From positions 246,538,571-246,602,570 of the forward strand of contig NC_090024.1 of assembly GCF_037176765.1 (NCBI RefSeq): a stretch of 64,000 nucleotides of DNA, given 5' to 3'. Origin of the DNA: Anolis sagrei (lineage: Eukaryota > Chordata > Lepidosauria > Squamata > Anolidae). Below are positions 63,975-64,000 of the stretch, in pieces. The notes below the pieces were generated by a model. The model was not told the DNA's origin. It worked only from the letters and a program-made list of their open reading frames with translations, and made no database searches. Numbering within the stretch: the stretch's first letter is position 1; each line of letters begins with the position of its first letter. The position numbers and the translations under genes are program-made.

Positions 63975-64000
63975 TTTCTGTTTTGCCATGGGAAACATCT
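63975..64000 (-). other. Possible exon end at the window edge (minus-strand gene)
   Basis: On the minus strand ..GATGTTTCCCATGGCAAAA..CAGAAA is followed by the strong donor GTGAGT (63974-63969). Read in phase 1 it is open (DVSHGKTE). Its position upstream of WAP exon A1 would suit a first exon, but most of it would be outside the window and it may be chance. Confidence 0.15.

Overview
The window is vertebrate nuclear DNA, almost certainly from a squamate reptile and probably an iguanian lizard. The basis is the repeat set: a Sauria-type SINE in both orientations, many CR1 LINE copies ending in the (ATTCTATG)n tail, L2-type LINEs, Penelope-like elements with a GIY-YIG domain, TC...CTAG Helitrons and hAT MITEs with 8-bp target duplications. 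There are no bacterial-style operons. Most long open frames are retrotransposon fragments or low-complexity satellite.

The host content is part of a WAP/Kunitz (WFDC-type) protease-inhibitor locus. On the + strand one multi-exon gene runs from a signal-peptide exon at 2998 to a stop at 38261. Every internal intron is GT-AG and phase 1, so each inhibitor domain is one exchangeable exon. The order is signal, linker, [Kunitz-WAPa-WAPb-WAPc], [Kunitz-WAPa-WAPb-WAPc], a possible 16-codon linker, Kunitz, Kunitz, then a two-residue tail exon. It stays in frame throughout (about 617 residues with the optional linker). The middle is a duplicated four-exon block. On the - strand four further phase-1 WAP exons (60995 down to 46507) belong to a convergent second gene whose first and last exons were not found. 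They also look like a duplicated two-exon block.

The most interesting host signal is paired loss of disulfides. Four of the six + strand WAP domains lack exactly the C2 and C7 cysteines (one disulfide) with spacing kept, and the last Kunitz domain lacks exactly C14 and C38 (one disulfide). The minus-strand WAPs are all complete. Three of the four Kunitz domains carry Asp at the P1 position. This looks like functional divergence of an inhibitor array rather than random decay.

By region: 1-2750 Helitron, L2 and CR1; 2950-11500 5' exons with a Helitron carrying a 427-bp pyrimidine satellite and a small tandem duplication split by CR1 and L2; 11470-18476 block 1; 19400-25041 block 2; 25470-32400 AT-rich hAT, Penelope, LTR fossils and a Sauria SINE interrupted by an LTR; 32620-38261 last Kunitz exons, a 2.1-kb 66-bp minisatellite, and an L1 with a nested solo LTR; 38650-46500 repeats only; 46507-60995 minus-strand WAP exons between LINEs, an AT-rich hAT and three Helitron pieces; 61000-64000 CR1, an LTR fossil inside a MITE, and the window edge.

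Limits: gene models come from reading splice sites and domain patterns by eye. Repeat boundaries are approximate unless target duplications are given.
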